Shown here one piece after another: positions 38,001-51,345 of a stretch of DNA of 64,000 nt. The notes under the pieces were generated by a model. That model was given only the letters and a program-made list of their open reading frames with translations, had not been told where the DNA came from and ran no database searches. Every line of letters begins with the position of its first letter. Positions within the stretch are counted from its first letter, which is position 1. The stretch is from NCBI RefSeq assembly GCF_000004075.3, contig NC_026657.2, forward strand, positions 30,970,408-31,034,407, read 5' to 3'. The position numbers and the translations under genes are program-made. Origin of the DNA: Cucumis sativus (lineage: Eukaryota; Streptophyta; Magnoliopsida; Cucurbitales; Cucurbitaceae).

Positions 38001-41000
38001 CCACACGCAATCACATTCAAATTAAATTTATCATCTTATCCTATCTATTTTTCCTTTTTATCACCTATTCAATATTTTAATTTTATATTTTCTTAAATAT
38101 ACATATATATCTTCTCAATTTTATATTTTGTGTCCATGGCCTATTAAATATTTGAAAAAACAAAATTTGTATAGATGTTACGTCAATTTGGACTAAATTT
38201 TTTATCTTCATCCAATAACATTTTGAGGCCATTTGAAGGAAGGGTTGGATTAGGATAAAATTAGCGTTATGATAATATGTGTTTGTAAAAAAGATTATAA
38301 TACGTAGTGTTATGATAATATGTCTTAGAGGAAAGATTATGTAGGAAGGATTATGAGATAATTATGATAAAATATGTTTGAGATAAAGGTTTCGTAGGTA
38401 GTGTTTTGAATTTTTTTATTTTACATTTTTTTAAAAAAATTCGTATTCTAAATCTAATACACAAATTTCGTATATTTAATTTACCAAATTGTCATATTTT
38501 CGTAAAACTGTTTTCAATTTTTCTAAAAAAATATGACAGTTCATTTTCAATATTTTATATGTTATGTGTGAATAAATTATTAATTTTTCTTTTAAATTCA
38601 TATTCTAATTTTAATACACAAATTTTGTATATTAAATTTACCAAATCGTCCTATTTTTTATAAAATAGTTTGTCTTAAATTTTTTAAATACATCCAATTT
38701 TTTTTTTTACTTTTTTTAAGTAATTGTTAAAGTTTAATAAATTACTCTTTTTCCATCTGAATATAAAACATTGTCAATTTTTTTTTACTTAAACTTTTTT
38801 TACTTTTTTCTCCCTTTTTAAAGAGAGATTGTTGTTCTATCGACAACAAAAATGATAAAAAGTATGATGAAGTAATGAAAAATATAAAAATAAGAAAGAA
38901 GAGAAAAAAAAGTACATTTTGAAAAAATATGAGCATAATAAATTGGTAAAAGTTGTAGATTCAAATTCAAATAAATATTAAGAAAAAATTTGCCATTAAA
39001 TTGAATCTTTAAAAGAAAATTGTTGTATATTTAAAGTTTAAATACATTTTAAAATATTTGTTATACATTATAGGTTATTGAAAGATTCAAAAGTTAATTT
39101 AATTTAATATTAAACCGCCTGACTTGATCTTTTATAAGTTTAATAATTGAAATTCACTTAACTTAAATTTATCAATAGATTAGTTTTAAAATAAAATATT
39201 TAAAAAGGTAAAAAACCAATAAAAGACATGAAATAATAAAATTTTAAAAAATGTTAAATATGAGAATTAAATGCGTAAACTTATCATAATTAATATTAAA
39301 TTAAATTAAGAAAACAAAATTCTTTTTAAAATTATTAAATTAATTAAAAGCAAATGACATCTTATTAAAAAAAAGTAAATTTTAAAAAATGAACGAAAGA
39401 ATAAAACTACTAGAGTTAGAGAGGTAGAGTTAATGGGGAGTTGAGGAGAGATTGAGAATGAATAGAGAGGGAAAAGAGTTATGGTAAGTCTAAAACAAGG
39501 ATTGATTTCGATAACCGTTCATTCAAACAAGTGTTGAGTTACGATAACCCTAACTCCATAGTGATAACCCTTAGTCCAAACACTCCCTAACTTTTAACTT
39601 CAATTTAAATTTTACTAATTGGTTGACGAAATTTAATTATTGAAAAAAAGCTCAAACATTCATTTTATTAAAATAAAATTTTAAACAAAAATAAGTTTTG
39701 TTGATCCACAGATTAACTATTGATTAACTTTGCTTTTTTTTTTTTAAAGTTCAATAATCTTTTTTTCTTCTATCTAAAACTTAATTAGTTACATACATGT
39801 ATGTATAAGGTCCAATTTGTTCGCGTGATAGAATTGTTTTTTATTTTTCTAAATATTTAAAAAAGATCAATTATGATACAAAATTAGTGACATAAAATTT
39901 AAATTTATATAATACATAGTTACCATTTAAACATAGGAGTAAAGAATTAAGACTTTTTTGTTGAACCAAATTTGAAAGTTGATAAATAAAAATAAATATA
40001 AACTTAAAAGAGTAAGGAGGATTGAATTTGTAATTGAATGAATTTTTAAAATACGTTAATAAAGAGGTGGTTGTAATGTTTATAATTGGTATTATTGTCG
40101 TTCTAGTTGTTTTGTTATTTGTGTCGCAATGTTGATGGCATCTTCTTTTGTTACTTGAGACACAAAGGCATGTGGGGCTGTCCTTATGCAATATTATCTT
40201 TTAATTATATGATACCTCTCTCTATTTAAACACTTATCACTATCATTACGGGGGCCACATTCTATGTTTTATTCTCTTTTTTCCATTTTTCTTTCTAAAT
40301 TACCTTCATTTTATTTTCCTTATTTTTCGTCCTTAATTTCTTTCAAAATTCTTGTCTTTCATTCACCTAATTACACCATCATACGTTTTATATATTATTA
40401 TTATTATTATTTAAAAATGTATTATTTTCCAAGAAGAATTGTGAAAAAGAAAAGTAAAGAGTAAAGGAGAGAGAGAGAGACCTTGAAATCTTGGGTGACG
40501 ATGTTGTTGAAGGCATAAGGAGAAGTAATATTTTCCAACTGGAGAATGGGAGCAGATGATGCTAAAGCTCCCAGGGCAATGTGGGGGTATTTCAATCTAA
40601 ACCATGCTGCCAGCACTGCATACTCACACAAATCCACGATAAATCAAATCTACTCAAGTTTAATAAACATTTTGCGTCAAAAAAGTATTTACATTCAAAT
40701 TTAAACTATGGACCAAGAATTATTAAAATAATCACAAATGAAAATTAAATGGTGGATAAAATATGTAATGATCAAAGGGGAAAATGGTTTAAAGATTGTT
40801 GTTTAGTTACTTTTCCAGGAGATTGACAACCTAAACATGTAGCTCAAGTAGTTAAAAAATATTATTATAACGATCAAATTGTTGAAAGTATCTAGAAATA
40901 TAACAAAATTTTGTTGGGTATTTGATACTAAAAAACGGTTGTATCAATCATTTGTAATAAATACAAATGAATGACTATATGACAATTCAACACAGAGGAA

Positions 41001-41806
41001 TCAACCATTGGCGATGGTCTCCCAAAAATTCAATAATTGAAAATGAAATGGAAACTGGAAAGTAAATTCAATGACGCGATGAAATCAAGAAAATGGAAAG
41101 TAAATAGGTGGAGAATCGGAATTGACTTACTTCCTCCATAAGAGCCACCAAAGACCAGAACCGGCGAATCAACCGCCGACAAATTCTTCTTCAAATCGGT
41201 AATGAGAGTAGCATAATCCGCCAACGCCTGTGTAGAGCTCAAATATCCGAGCATACTGGAATTACTGTTAGCCACATCTTCATCCCCCCCAAACGGAATC
41301 GATTTCCCGTAAAACCTATGCTACAAATTAATTACAAAATCCCTAGAGTTCCCATTCCAGATAAAACAAACACAAAATAAATGAAATTAAGGCAAAAATC
41401 GAGACGAAATTGAATGAAATAATAGTACCTCGATGAAAACGACGAGTGCGCGGAAATGTGGAGCGTATTGGAGAAGAAAACCGGTGTTCTGTGCAAACCA
41501 TTCGATATTACCTTCGTTGCCGGTGTAAACGAAGATGGGAGAATTATGGGCAGCGCCGCCCCAATAGGTATCGTTGATGAGATATCTTTGTTGAAATGAT
41601 TGATAGCTTTGGGGATTGAAGTTGAAGTGGTCGAGGATCTGAGTGAAGAAGCTGGTCTGGTAGGGGAGGAGGGGATCGATTGGAGAACTTTGAGGGCGGA
41701 GGAGAAGGGAAGAAGGGAAGGAAAGGGGGATTTTGGAGAAGGAAGAAGTGAAATGGAGGGAAAGGAAGAGGAAAATCGAAAGGGAAATGGATGGAGCAGC
41801 GGCCAT
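35075..41806 (-). CDS. Serine carboxypeptidase, family S28 (lysosomal Pro-X carboxypeptidase-like)
   Basis: Ten exons join in frame to 502 residues: 41806-41429, 41320-41131, 40615-40482, 37985-37873, 37121-37001, 36884-36729, 36042-35887, 35525-35446, 35366-35317 and 35205-35075. All introns are GT-AG. A signal peptide covers about residues 1-24. The nucleophile is Ser186 in GGSYGG. The acid is probably Asp437 in [12 protein letters not shown]. The base is His462 or His463 in [20 protein letters not shown] and the oxyanion region are also typical. N-glycosylation sequons (N78, N146, N218, N324, N339) fit a secretory or vacuolar protein. The family removes a C-terminal residue after proline. 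Length matches plant relatives such as At2g24280. Introns 3 and 4 are long; intron 3 carries a transposon-like insert. No break is seen, so the gene looks functional. Confidence 0.93.
38221..39590. mobile_element. Probable non-autonomous DNA transposon in intron 3 of the S28 gene
   Basis: The right end on the minus strand reads GGAGTGTTTGGACTAAGGGT then TATCACTATGGAGTTAGGGTTATC. The left end reads GAGGCCATTTGAAGGAAGGG followed by TTGGATTAGGATAAAATTAGCGTTATGATAA. The ends are similar but only loosely so. Inside, about 70 bases are repeated (38443 and 38602, sharing AATACACAAATTT-GTATAT and AATTTACCAAAT-GTC). The rest is AT-rich and non-coding. An old PIF/Harbinger- or hAT-style element is possible. 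Borders are approximate and no target-site duplication is clear. Confidence 0.4.
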
Positions 41807-41978
41807 TGTTGGAGATGAGTGGGAGTGGGGAGAGTTGGGAGTGAAATCACAGAAGTCCGCGTTTTCTTCTACAGAAATTACAATTTTTCTTTTTCAATAT
41901 CAATTAACATTCAATTACAAACTCACAAATCAACTCTAATCCTAATCCTAATTTGAGTGCCAGTTTTATAAGGTTGAA

Positions 41979-41986
41979 TATATATA
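41979..41986 (-). promoter_or_regulatory. TATA-like box of the S28 gene
   Basis: TATATATA on the minus strand about 175 bases before the start codon. Common motif in AT-rich DNA, so only suggestive. Confidence 0.3.
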
Positions 41987-44900
41987 ACGAGAAAAAACTC
42001 ATAAGGAGATGTTTAGTTTGTGTAATTATAGAAATGTGTAAATAGTTTTTTTAAATCTCTTTATATCTATTAATTTCAAGTTAAAAATATTAAAATGAAT
42101 TAAATTTTAAATTTTAAATGGACTGTTATATATTATTATGATCACAAATTTTCAACATATCATTACTTTTTTTAAAACAATAATAAAAAATATCTATAAC
42201 AAAATTCTATTCGTAACAAATATTTGATAGGTAGTAATATCCTTCTATAAATTGCCTTGAATTCATTGATAAAATATAAAAATTTAGTTATAGTTTTTAA
42301 ATATTTTAACTTATTTTATGATTTTTTAAAATGACCTTTCTATATTTCATTATATTCCCCTGTCGACTTCTTTTGGCTTATTTAATGTTTCTATTAATTA
42401 TTGTAGAGAAAAAGGTAACCAATAAGATTTTAAAAATTATCGTAGAACAAACAACAAAAAAAAAAAAAACAATGAAAACAAAATTTACATAAAACAATTA
42501 AAATATACGATAATAGAATATATAAATATATATTGATCGATGTTTGAGATGAAATGCATTTTTCTAGGTATAAACACATTCATTTACAAATACTATAACT
42601 CAACATTTGCTACTATTTGGAGTTACAAACGTACAATTTAGATGACGTATAGTGTTGTTGATCAATTAAAAGTTTCACCCTAGAGTGTAAAATGATTATT
42701 TCTAACTAATTGGATGACATAGGTAAAAGTGTTAGTGAAAAAACAATGGAGCAAACTTCTTTTAGTAGTTGATAAAATAAAGTTAAATAATTATTTATTA
42801 CAAATCACGCAAGAAGGGATAGTGGGATTTTCCTTCCTTCTTTCTTATTATTTAAAAAATGACAAAGAAATACACATTAATAGATAGTAGGTAAAGTAAT
42901 TACGTAATTTATAATTTGTTGAGGGATAAAAAAGTAAAAAGAAAAAAGGAAGATTATTTATCCTACATTTTGAAGGGTAGTAAGATAAGATTGTGTAGAA
43001 GTGATTTAATAGTGTTCACAGTGTTATTTGTAATTTTGTCCCAAAGACATATAAATTATAAAGGATGAAGAAGTCAAATGAATAATTTTGTGATTTAAAG
43101 AAGAAAGGAAGTCAATATAATGATATTTTGTATAATTTTGTAGATAGAAAGATTTGCAAGCTGAATTGGGTCCCAATTGGAAAATGTTGATGAAAAAGGA
43201 GGGTAGGCCACCTGGACAGTACAACCCCAATCTCAAATCGTTGGAATTTTTTAATCATAATGCTCAAATGCAATACCCCTAAACTACTATTTATATATAT
43301 ATATATAATTAGACCCTAGTGCTCTTCAAGGATAAGTCTTTAGATCAATTCATTATTCAATTTCATAATAATTGGTCTCTCTATTTAAGATCTAATCTAA
43401 CTAATTAATAATACATTTTTATTTTAATACCATGTTTGTTTGGAATAGTTTCTAGAGTGTTTAATTTTTTTTTAAAAAAAAATTAAGTGATTAGTTTTGA
43501 AGAAAAAAAAGTTAAACACCACTTGTATTTTTAAAAAATTTATTTTTTTTAGATGATTGATTTCTCCATGAGTAATTCATTCTTCATTTTCACTATGTTG
43601 TCGTAGCTATCATCGGTCCAACTATGTGGCTGCCTCTAGCCACTACCATCAATTCTTTCCCTCACATTCCATTCACTAGAGTTTAGAGTTAGATATATAG
43701 TGCCAAAGATTTGACTTTTGTTATGTCGAAACAAAATTAAGAATCATCAATTGTAGGAGTATTTGATAAATTTTGTATTTTTAGGCAGATTTATAATTTA
43801 AGTGCATGACAAAATTACAGATGTGTTTCAAAATTCAAAATAAATGTACTTTCACTTTTGGAATATGTTGTTTGAAGAATACTATGATGTACAGTTTCAC
43901 CCGATGTAATAATAATAAAAAAAAAAGTAGTAAGTGAATTTAATACAACAATAATTGATATAATTTTCTATCTTTCAATCTACAATAGTCATATTAAGAA
44001 ATTGGTTAGTACTAAAAAAAAAGGCATATTTCAATTTATTTTTATTTTACTTTTTATTTTTGACAAATATCAATTTATATCGATGAAATTGAGGGTTTGC
44101 ACCAATAATTTAAACCCTAAAATAACATTTGTGTTAGTTTAAACACTGAACTTTTATGTGTATTTTTTATTTAAATAAACATTGATAAATAATATCAACA
44201 ATTTGAACATTATATTATGTTTTTCTTTAAAAAAAATAATTACAGTTAATTTAGAATATCAATTAAAATAAAATCGAAAAGTTTATTTGGAAAAGATTAC
44301 ATGTTTTTCATAATAGTTTTCAAATTAAATTTGAAGAAGATGATAATGATTAATTTGATACAGTAAAATTTAAATGGATAGATTATTAGTTTAACATTTA
44401 AATTGATACTGACTCGTAAAGTTATACACTTATATCATAATTAATTTAAATTGATACAAAGTCTAAATTAGAGACATAAATTATTATTTATCTCAATTTT
44501 TTTTATGTATGATGTGTCACCTAAGACTAAATTAGCACGTGTTAGCTAATGTTGTGGTAGTAGGCTAGGAAGAAGACTAAACACAGACGCATTATTTTGA
44601 ATTATGCTGATTTTTTCTCAGATTTTGTTAGAATCATGTAAATATTATTGTAAATTTTATTAACTATGGTGACCTACAATTCGGTAACTAAATACCCTTT
44701 TTAGGTAAGCCCTGATAAATTTTGAATTCATAACTTTGCATCTGCCTTTAAATTGCATATTGCCTGATTCCATTATTTTTGCACATTAATTGTTCCAAAC
44801 ATACGAGTTAAATATTCAAAGTACTATGGTAACTTAATTTTATTAGGTGAGAAAACTAGAGATCTATACTGGCAGTCGAGTTTTATGTTAGTACAACCAA

Positions 44901-46540
44901 TAATGAAAATTAAGGTTTTTCTTTTGAGTATTTATCTTTAACTTTTAATGAAATAACGTACAACTAACTACTAACTATAGTTAGTCGTAGAACCAAAATC
45001 TTAAAATAGACCTTGCGTAAGAGTTTGACTATTTTTTTAAAAAAAATCTTTATCTATTTCTTACCAAATAACATGTCATTATTTACGATTCAAAGTAAGT
45101 TTCTTAATACACCATTATTAGTTTTAGACATGGTCAAGACTAAATTTAAAATTTCACGTTGCTTTAACGATAACAAACACTAAACTTTCAATTAATTGCT
45201 TCTCTTTTTCCAGAGACAAAATCTACTGAATTACAATCATGATTTTATTGTCTGCTGTTGAAAGTTTATTGAAAGATGGGGTGGGTAATAAATTTTCACT
45301 TGGAAGATTTTTACCGTGTGTAAGTAAGATTTAAATGTTTGAAGGAAAAGGAAAGCACTTTTGTAAAAGTAACTTGTTGGAGAAAGATGGTAAAAGAACT
45401 ATATATAATATTGTTGAAGAAGATGGTAATTAAAATAATTAATTGTACATATAGAAATAGGAGGAATTTTAGCACTGTATTTAAGTGTCCTTAATTATTG
45501 CCTATAGCACCAGCAATTATCATTAGAGCACTTATTACATCCAAAAGCCAACTCTATTGTTTATTCACCAAACCACCACCACCTTCTTTCACTTGATAAC
45601 GAAGATCCAAACGACTTCTCTTGTTTATATAAATCAATTGAATAAGCCAACTAAAAAATAAGAGTCCAGCAACGTGAGGAACCACAACCTTATTCATTTC
45701 ACACATTTTAATTTATCAAATCTTATGTTATACTTACTTATAATAATAAAACAAACCATCTCCTCACCCATAATATAGAACTACAAAAGTTTATATCTAA
45801 ACCAAAAACTATATATTTTTTTCATCTAATGAAAATTGTAGACAAATTACTATTTATTTAGCATGTACCTTCAAAGTTAACAAAATATAGGTAAGTGAAT
45901 TAAAAATTTTATGTTAATATCATATAAATAAACTTAGCTACGACTATACAAACTAAGTTCGTTAAGTAAACAATATCTATAAAATATTTTAAAAAGTAGT
46001 ATTAGTCTATAAAGTTTAGGCAATTTTATAATTTTGTTTTAAAGATCTGAAAGTTAAATTTTAATATAAACGTGTCACAATTGAATTTTGGTGGGAGTGA
46101 TATTTTGAATTGTAAGATAGGTTTGTAGTATAATTTTGGTGAGAGTAGCGTAGATGGAAGAAAAATGTTGCCATTCTTTGAAAAGATACAATAAGAAGTG
46201 TATAGAAAGAGTAATAATGTGTGTAGAGAGAAGAGAGAAGAGAGAAGAGAGAAGAGAGAAATTTATGAAGAGAGAGGAAAAAAAGGAAGGCCATTGAGAT
46301 GGAGAAGTGTTTCCTAGTAAGACAATCTAAAACAGTGGAAATTTTTGTTTTATTTTTCTTTTGAAACCACATTTAATTGGTCGGTGATTATACCTTTCAA
46401 AGGTGTTCTATTGCCTCCCTAAAATTCCCTAATTTCATCCCATTTATTTATTTCCCTTATTAGTTTATTAACCTTTTTTTAAATAATAATAAAAAAAGAA
46501 AAAGAAAATCAAAATATAATATTTAATAAGATAATTTTGA
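41987..46540. other. AT-rich intergenic spacer
   Basis: About 4.6 kb with no convincing gene. It contains an (AT)n near 43289-43306 and an imperfect AGAGAAG repeat at 46229-46260. The open frame at 46061-46372 (minus) is pyrimidine-driven and low in complexity. A stretch at about 43560-43680 is slightly GC-richer but not coding. Confidence 0.6.
46229..46260. repeat. AGAGAAG minisatellite
   Basis: Five or so head-to-tail copies of a 7-8 base AGAGAAG/AGAGAGAAG unit. Confidence 0.8.
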
Positions 46541-46543
46541 AAT

Positions 46544-46544
<1 letters not shown>

Positions 46545-46566
<22 letters not shown>
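46545..46566. repeat. (CT)n microsatellite next to poly-T
   Basis: Eleven CT units followed by a run of about 11 T, roughly 570 bases upstream of the At5g41620-like start codon and possibly in its promoter. Confidence 0.85.
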
Positions 46567-46574
<8 letters not shown>

Positions 46575-47138
46575 TTTAAATATATTTTTGACCGCAGACA
46601 CGAGAGAGATCACAGAATCCGAAATTTTCTGACGACGCCGTTTCGGCGAAGGACATTTCAAGAATTGAATATTTTATTTATTTATGGTTAGCCTAATCAA
46701 TTAAGCCACGTTCTCAAACGTTTGTGGTCCTCATCGTACTGGATTATTTCCCTCCTTATACGTTCTGTTTTCTTTTTACCCTATTGCCATCTTCTTCTTC
46801 TACTTCTTTTTCTTCTAGCTTGTTAAGCTCTGTAGTTTCTTCGTGGGATTTTTGTTTGAACTTTGTGTTCTGCTGTGAATTTATACACACATTTAGCGGT
46901 ACTCTGGATTCTGGCTCTGCTATGATTTGAAAGGGTACAGTGAAGCGAAAAAGTTGAAATGGAAAAGAAAAAGACAACAAAAGAGAACTTGTTTCTTTGC
47001 TTTTCTTTTTTTCAATTGATTTAAGAACTGTTTTGCTTTTTCATTTGTGTGATCAAGCCGACGGGGAGTTTAGGGTAATTGTGTTTGATTCTCGATTTTT
47101 TTTTTTGTTATATACAGATCTAGCAGTTGCAGCTGACG

Positions 47139-49663
47139 ATGCCAAGGCAGAATCTAGCGGCGGAATTGATTCCTGGCAAAATCAGAAAACGAGGTTGTTC
47201 CTCATCGGCTTCTTCTTCATCTTCTATTCTTCATAATTACAGGTTTAAGCGAGCGATTCTTGTGGGTAAAAGAGCTGGATCCTCCACTCCATTACCTTCA
47301 TGGAGGCTTATGAGCTCTCGATCGAGATCCCCTGCTTCTGCATTTCGTTCTACTGAATCACCCAATTACGAGCTTTATCAGTGTGGCAGTGGTCGGTCCA
47401 AACAAGCTCCCGTGTCCGCTAGGAAGCTGGCGGCGACGCTGTGGGAGATGAATGAGTTGCCGTCGACGAGGGTGAAGGAGAGTCTGGCTTTGGATGAGAG
47501 GAAATCGAGAAAGGAAATGAAGGCCAGAGAGAAAACGACGCGGTCGGTTCATTCTGGTTCTTTGCCTCCCCATCTCTCCGATCCGTCTCATAGCCCTGTT
47601 TCCGAGGTGGGTTTCTGCTTTTTGGCCCTGTTTTCTCAATTGGGTTCTTTTCTCTTTTCTCATGTTTAGTTGATCTGATCTTCTTCGTCGGATGTTGTAA
47701 TACTCTGTTCTTTGTTTGACAAAACTATTTCTGTTTAAGATATTCAATTTCCTTGGTTTTGGGACTCGAATTATTAATGGGGGAGATGGACATGAAACTG
47801 TGATGAAAGGCCTCTTCTAATCAATATGATGTAACATTGTCTTGTTCCTTTCCTGTGGTCAGTAGGATTTGGATGGGAAGTTGTATTTGTATCTATCAAG
47901 TATCATCTATGTTAATAATTTGGGTTTGCACTTTTATAGAGGGGGGATCGTTCCGGGACGGGAAGTCGCTGTCGAAGAACTCCATCCATGTCTCAGAGGC
48001 TAAAGCTTGCTGATCACGGCGTTGGTGTTCTCGATTCTGTTAGCAATGCTAGTCTGATGGAGGTATGCTGTATCTTCGCCTTATATGCTTTTTGAAGAAC
48101 TATAAAATGTACTCTAATTTTACATCTTTGTTTGATTGCTTGTACTACATTCCCCTTTGAAACACTAAGCTTATACCTGAGTTTGATTATTTTCATTCCA
48201 ATGGAGAGGAAGAGTATTCATGTTTGAAAGTTTGTTGTCTGTGGTAGATTGAGTCAAGATCAAGAGCCCCAACTCCGAGTGCATCGATTGTTGGTGTTAA
48301 AACACGGTTGAAGGATGTTAGCAATGCCTTGACAACTTCTAAGGAGCTTCTCAAAATAATTAACCGTGTTTGGGGCCATGAAGATCGTCCTTCGACGAGC
48401 ATGTCCTTAATCTCGGCCTTACATGCCGAGATGGAGAGGGCTCGATTGCAGATTAATCAGCTTATCCAAGAACAAAGGTATGAGCAGAGTGACATAAGCT
48501 ATCTGATGAGGTGCTTTGCTGAAGAGAAGGAAGCATGGAAAAGCAAGGAGCAAGAAGTTGTGGAGGCCGCTATTGAGTCTGTGGCTGGAGAGCTTGAAGT
48601 TGAAAGGAAACTTCGAAGAAGGTTCGAGAGCTTGAACAAGAAGCTTGGTAGAGAGCTGGCTGAGACGAAATCATCACTTCTGAAAGTAGTCAAAGAACTT
48701 GAGAGTGAGAAAAGGGCAAGGGAAATTATGGAGCAAGTATGTGATGACTTAGCGAATGATGTTGGGGATGATAAGTTAGAACTCGGGGAAAGGCAAAGAG
48801 AATCTGCTAAACTGTGTGACAATGTCAAGAAAGAACGAGAGATGAAGCGACTCGCTGCTGCGCTGCATGAGGAACGAACTCATACAGATGCCTCGGACAA
48901 GTACGATCTCGAGGACAAGAATGTTGCAGTTGATAAACTGAGAAATCAACTCGAGGCATTCTTGGGTATTAAAAGAGCTAAGGAAAAGGAGTTTGGATCT
49001 AATGACTCGAATGAAGTAAAATTTGCAGCATACCTAAGTAAAAATGGGATTCGTTCGTTTCAAAGTGAAGAAAAGGAGGAAGGGGAAGTTGTAGATGGAG
49101 TGGAATGCGAAGAAGATTTAGCTGAAAGTGATCTTCATTCTATAGAACTAAATATGGATAACAACAACAAAAGCTATGATTGGATTCACTCTTCTGGTAT
49201 TCCCCATGATACTAGAAGGCCTTCAGTAGATGATGAACTCAAAGCAAGAAAGTCTACTTCTAAGAAGGGTTCGAGAAAAAGCACTTCTATACAAAGAAGC
49301 ATATCTGATGGAGTAGAATGGGGAAACCAAGCTGACAACCATCCAATTTCAGGAGATCATGTCTTGGATTGGGACAGAAGCTCTGTATTGGAGAAAGTAG
49401 CCTCAGGAAAAGTGTATGGAGATCATTTTCTGGGATATAATTCTTCATCTAAGAACCTCAGGGACCAGATCCTATCCGGATCGAGGCTTGGTTCACTTAA
49501 AGTCACTGCCAGCCCAACTAGGCTGTGGGAACAAGCAAGACCCTCAAGAGACCTCGCCGACCCAGTCACAGAGAGAGCTTCCATGGTGCAAGGTAGTAAT
49601 GGTTTGAAGTCTAGGCTGATGGAGGTTAGAGGCGATGGTCTAGGTTCAAGGAAGTACAAATGA
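47139..49663 (+). CDS. Coiled-coil protein of the At5g41620 type
   Basis: Three coding exons (47139-47606, 47940-48062, 48248-49663) join in frame to 668 residues with GT-AG introns. The ATG at 47139 starts MPRQNLAAELIPGKIRKRGC, typical of this plant family. A 5'-UTR intron probably ends at 47116 (TATATACAG). The N-terminal 200 residues are basic and Ser/Arg-rich, with KQAPVSARKLAATLWEMNEL. Residues about 252-437 form a long heptad-rich coiled coil (HAEMERARLQINQLIQEQRY, CFAEEKEAWKSKEQEVVEAA). The C-terminal third is acidic, then Ser/Lys-rich and low in complexity, ending in basic residues. Relatives are annotated as USO1-like or linked to BRANCHLESS TRICHOME, where a cytoskeletal role is known; no biochemical activity is established here. 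From memory, residues about 375-420 (RLAAALHEERTHTDASDKYD) diverge from the usual family block. Family call is firm, function inferred. Confidence 0.85.
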
Positions 49664-51141
49664 TCCCAGCAACGAGAAGCATTCGGATGCTCGAGCTTGT
49701 TTGTATAACTTATCAAGGCAAATGGAAGTAAGGGTAAGGGGTAGGGGGAAATCCTTTGATTTCAGTTCAAAGCTGTTGCCTGCCACCAATCATTTCACTG
49801 AGAGCTGCTAAAAAGTTGCAGCAGCCAGCTGCTAAAAAAAGCTCAAGGTTCCCAGTAGATAAATATTTTGTGAAATAGAAGACTGCTCATGTTTTTGTAA
49901 GATTCCTGTAGAAAAAGAAGTGTTTTGAATTCTTTTTTGGTTTTTTTTCAAGTATAAAAAATTCTTCAAAAATATTTTCTTTTTATTTCTTTTGCTTTTG
50001 TTTCCTTGCAGAGCCCATATGGAACTGGATAATGTTATTGGTGATGTGTTTGGAAAATTTTCAACCATTAAAGAGCTTTTTTTCTTTTCAACAAAGCTTA
50101 GGTTTATACCAAAGTTCAATTATTTTTCAAAATCTAATCAAGAGAACCCTTCTCATATTTAACTATGAACTAATGCCCAAATCTAATAATTTTTTTTCTT
50201 TCAAATCTATCTACAAAATTAAGGATAAGGATTAATAGTTCATACAAGCGCGAGAATATCTAGATCAAATGATACTGAAATGTAGTGGAGAAATTAACAA
50301 AAATGACACACTTTAGGTAGGAGCGCAATATAAAAAAAATATTTTTTTAAAAAATATTTTTTTAAAACTTACATTTTTGTTTTTTTGAACAATTTCAATT
50401 GGAAAGACATATGTCTCCTTATGAACATAGTAAAATGCATCTTGGAATTAATTTTAAGTTGCGACAAAAATGCCTTCATAAACGAAAATATTGTTATTGT
50501 ATTAAAATGAAACGACTTGCTCAAGAAGTTTTACTACTAACTTCCGATAAACATTTTACAATTGTTTGAGCTTTTTTCTTCTTTGTTTGTTACTATGTTT
50601 ACAAATAGCGTTTTTATTGTCAAAGTTAATTACCTCTACATTTAAGCTTGTGATACAATTACCTCTACATTTAAGCTTGTGATACACTTCGAAAGGTTTG
50701 TCGTCCAAAAATCAAACAATCTTGAGAGTATAACATTCAAACTCGATCGGAATGAGAAGCTTGTGTTGGCAAAAGTGAATATCAAACGTTTTGAAAAACT
50801 ATTTTAGTAATTTGAATATATTCTTTGTTTTGAAATTTTAAAATAAATCATCAGATCACACAATTAATTCTAGTCGAGATTATTCGAGAAAAAAGATTTT
50901 TTTTTTCTAAAAGTGAATTAATTTTGAAATGTAAAACCTAAACCGTATCGTTTTTATTATTTTCGACTTATAGAGCAAGAGATTAAATATTTAATCTCGA
51001 ACTTGACATGAATTTCCATTTTTACTTTGTGGTATATGTTATTTATTTAATTATAAAAACTTAAAAAATATCAAATTGAAGAGAATAATCAATATTAATA
51101 TAGAGAAAGAGTATGCAATCCCTATCGCCACCCAAATTTGT
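49664..51141. other. Spacer between the coiled-coil gene and ILR1-like gene A
   Basis: It begins with the 3' UTR of the coiled-coil gene (to about 50040), then AT-rich DNA. No gene seen. It holds an exact 29-base tandem duplication at 50628-50685. Confidence 0.6.
50628..50685. repeat. Exact 29-base tandem duplication
   Basis: The unit starting AATTACCTCTACATTTAAGC and ending TTGTGATAC occurs twice with no mismatch, which implies a recent event. Confidence 0.9.
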
Positions 51142-51149
51142 TATATATA
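51142..51149 (+). promoter_or_regulatory. TATA-like box of ILR1-like gene A
   Basis: TATATATA about 200 bases before the ATG at 51346. Suggestive only. Confidence 0.3.
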
Positions 51150-51345
51150 TGTTGATGCGAGTGACATCAGGATGTACCATAAACTTCACTCATTTCCTTT
51201 CTCCCTCTTCTTCTCTTTTTTCAGTCAAACATCAGACGTTGCTTCAGATGTTAGTTTAAAACTATTAATAACCCATTGTTTTTGTTGCTTATTAGTCTCT
51301 TCTCCAATTATATTTTTCATCAGATTATTCAAAATCACTACTACT

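Noticed and set aside
46061-46372. 103-codon minus-strand frame with hydrophobic residues
   Set aside because: Pyrimidine-rich low-complexity sequence next to an AGAGAAG repeat, with no conserved motif.
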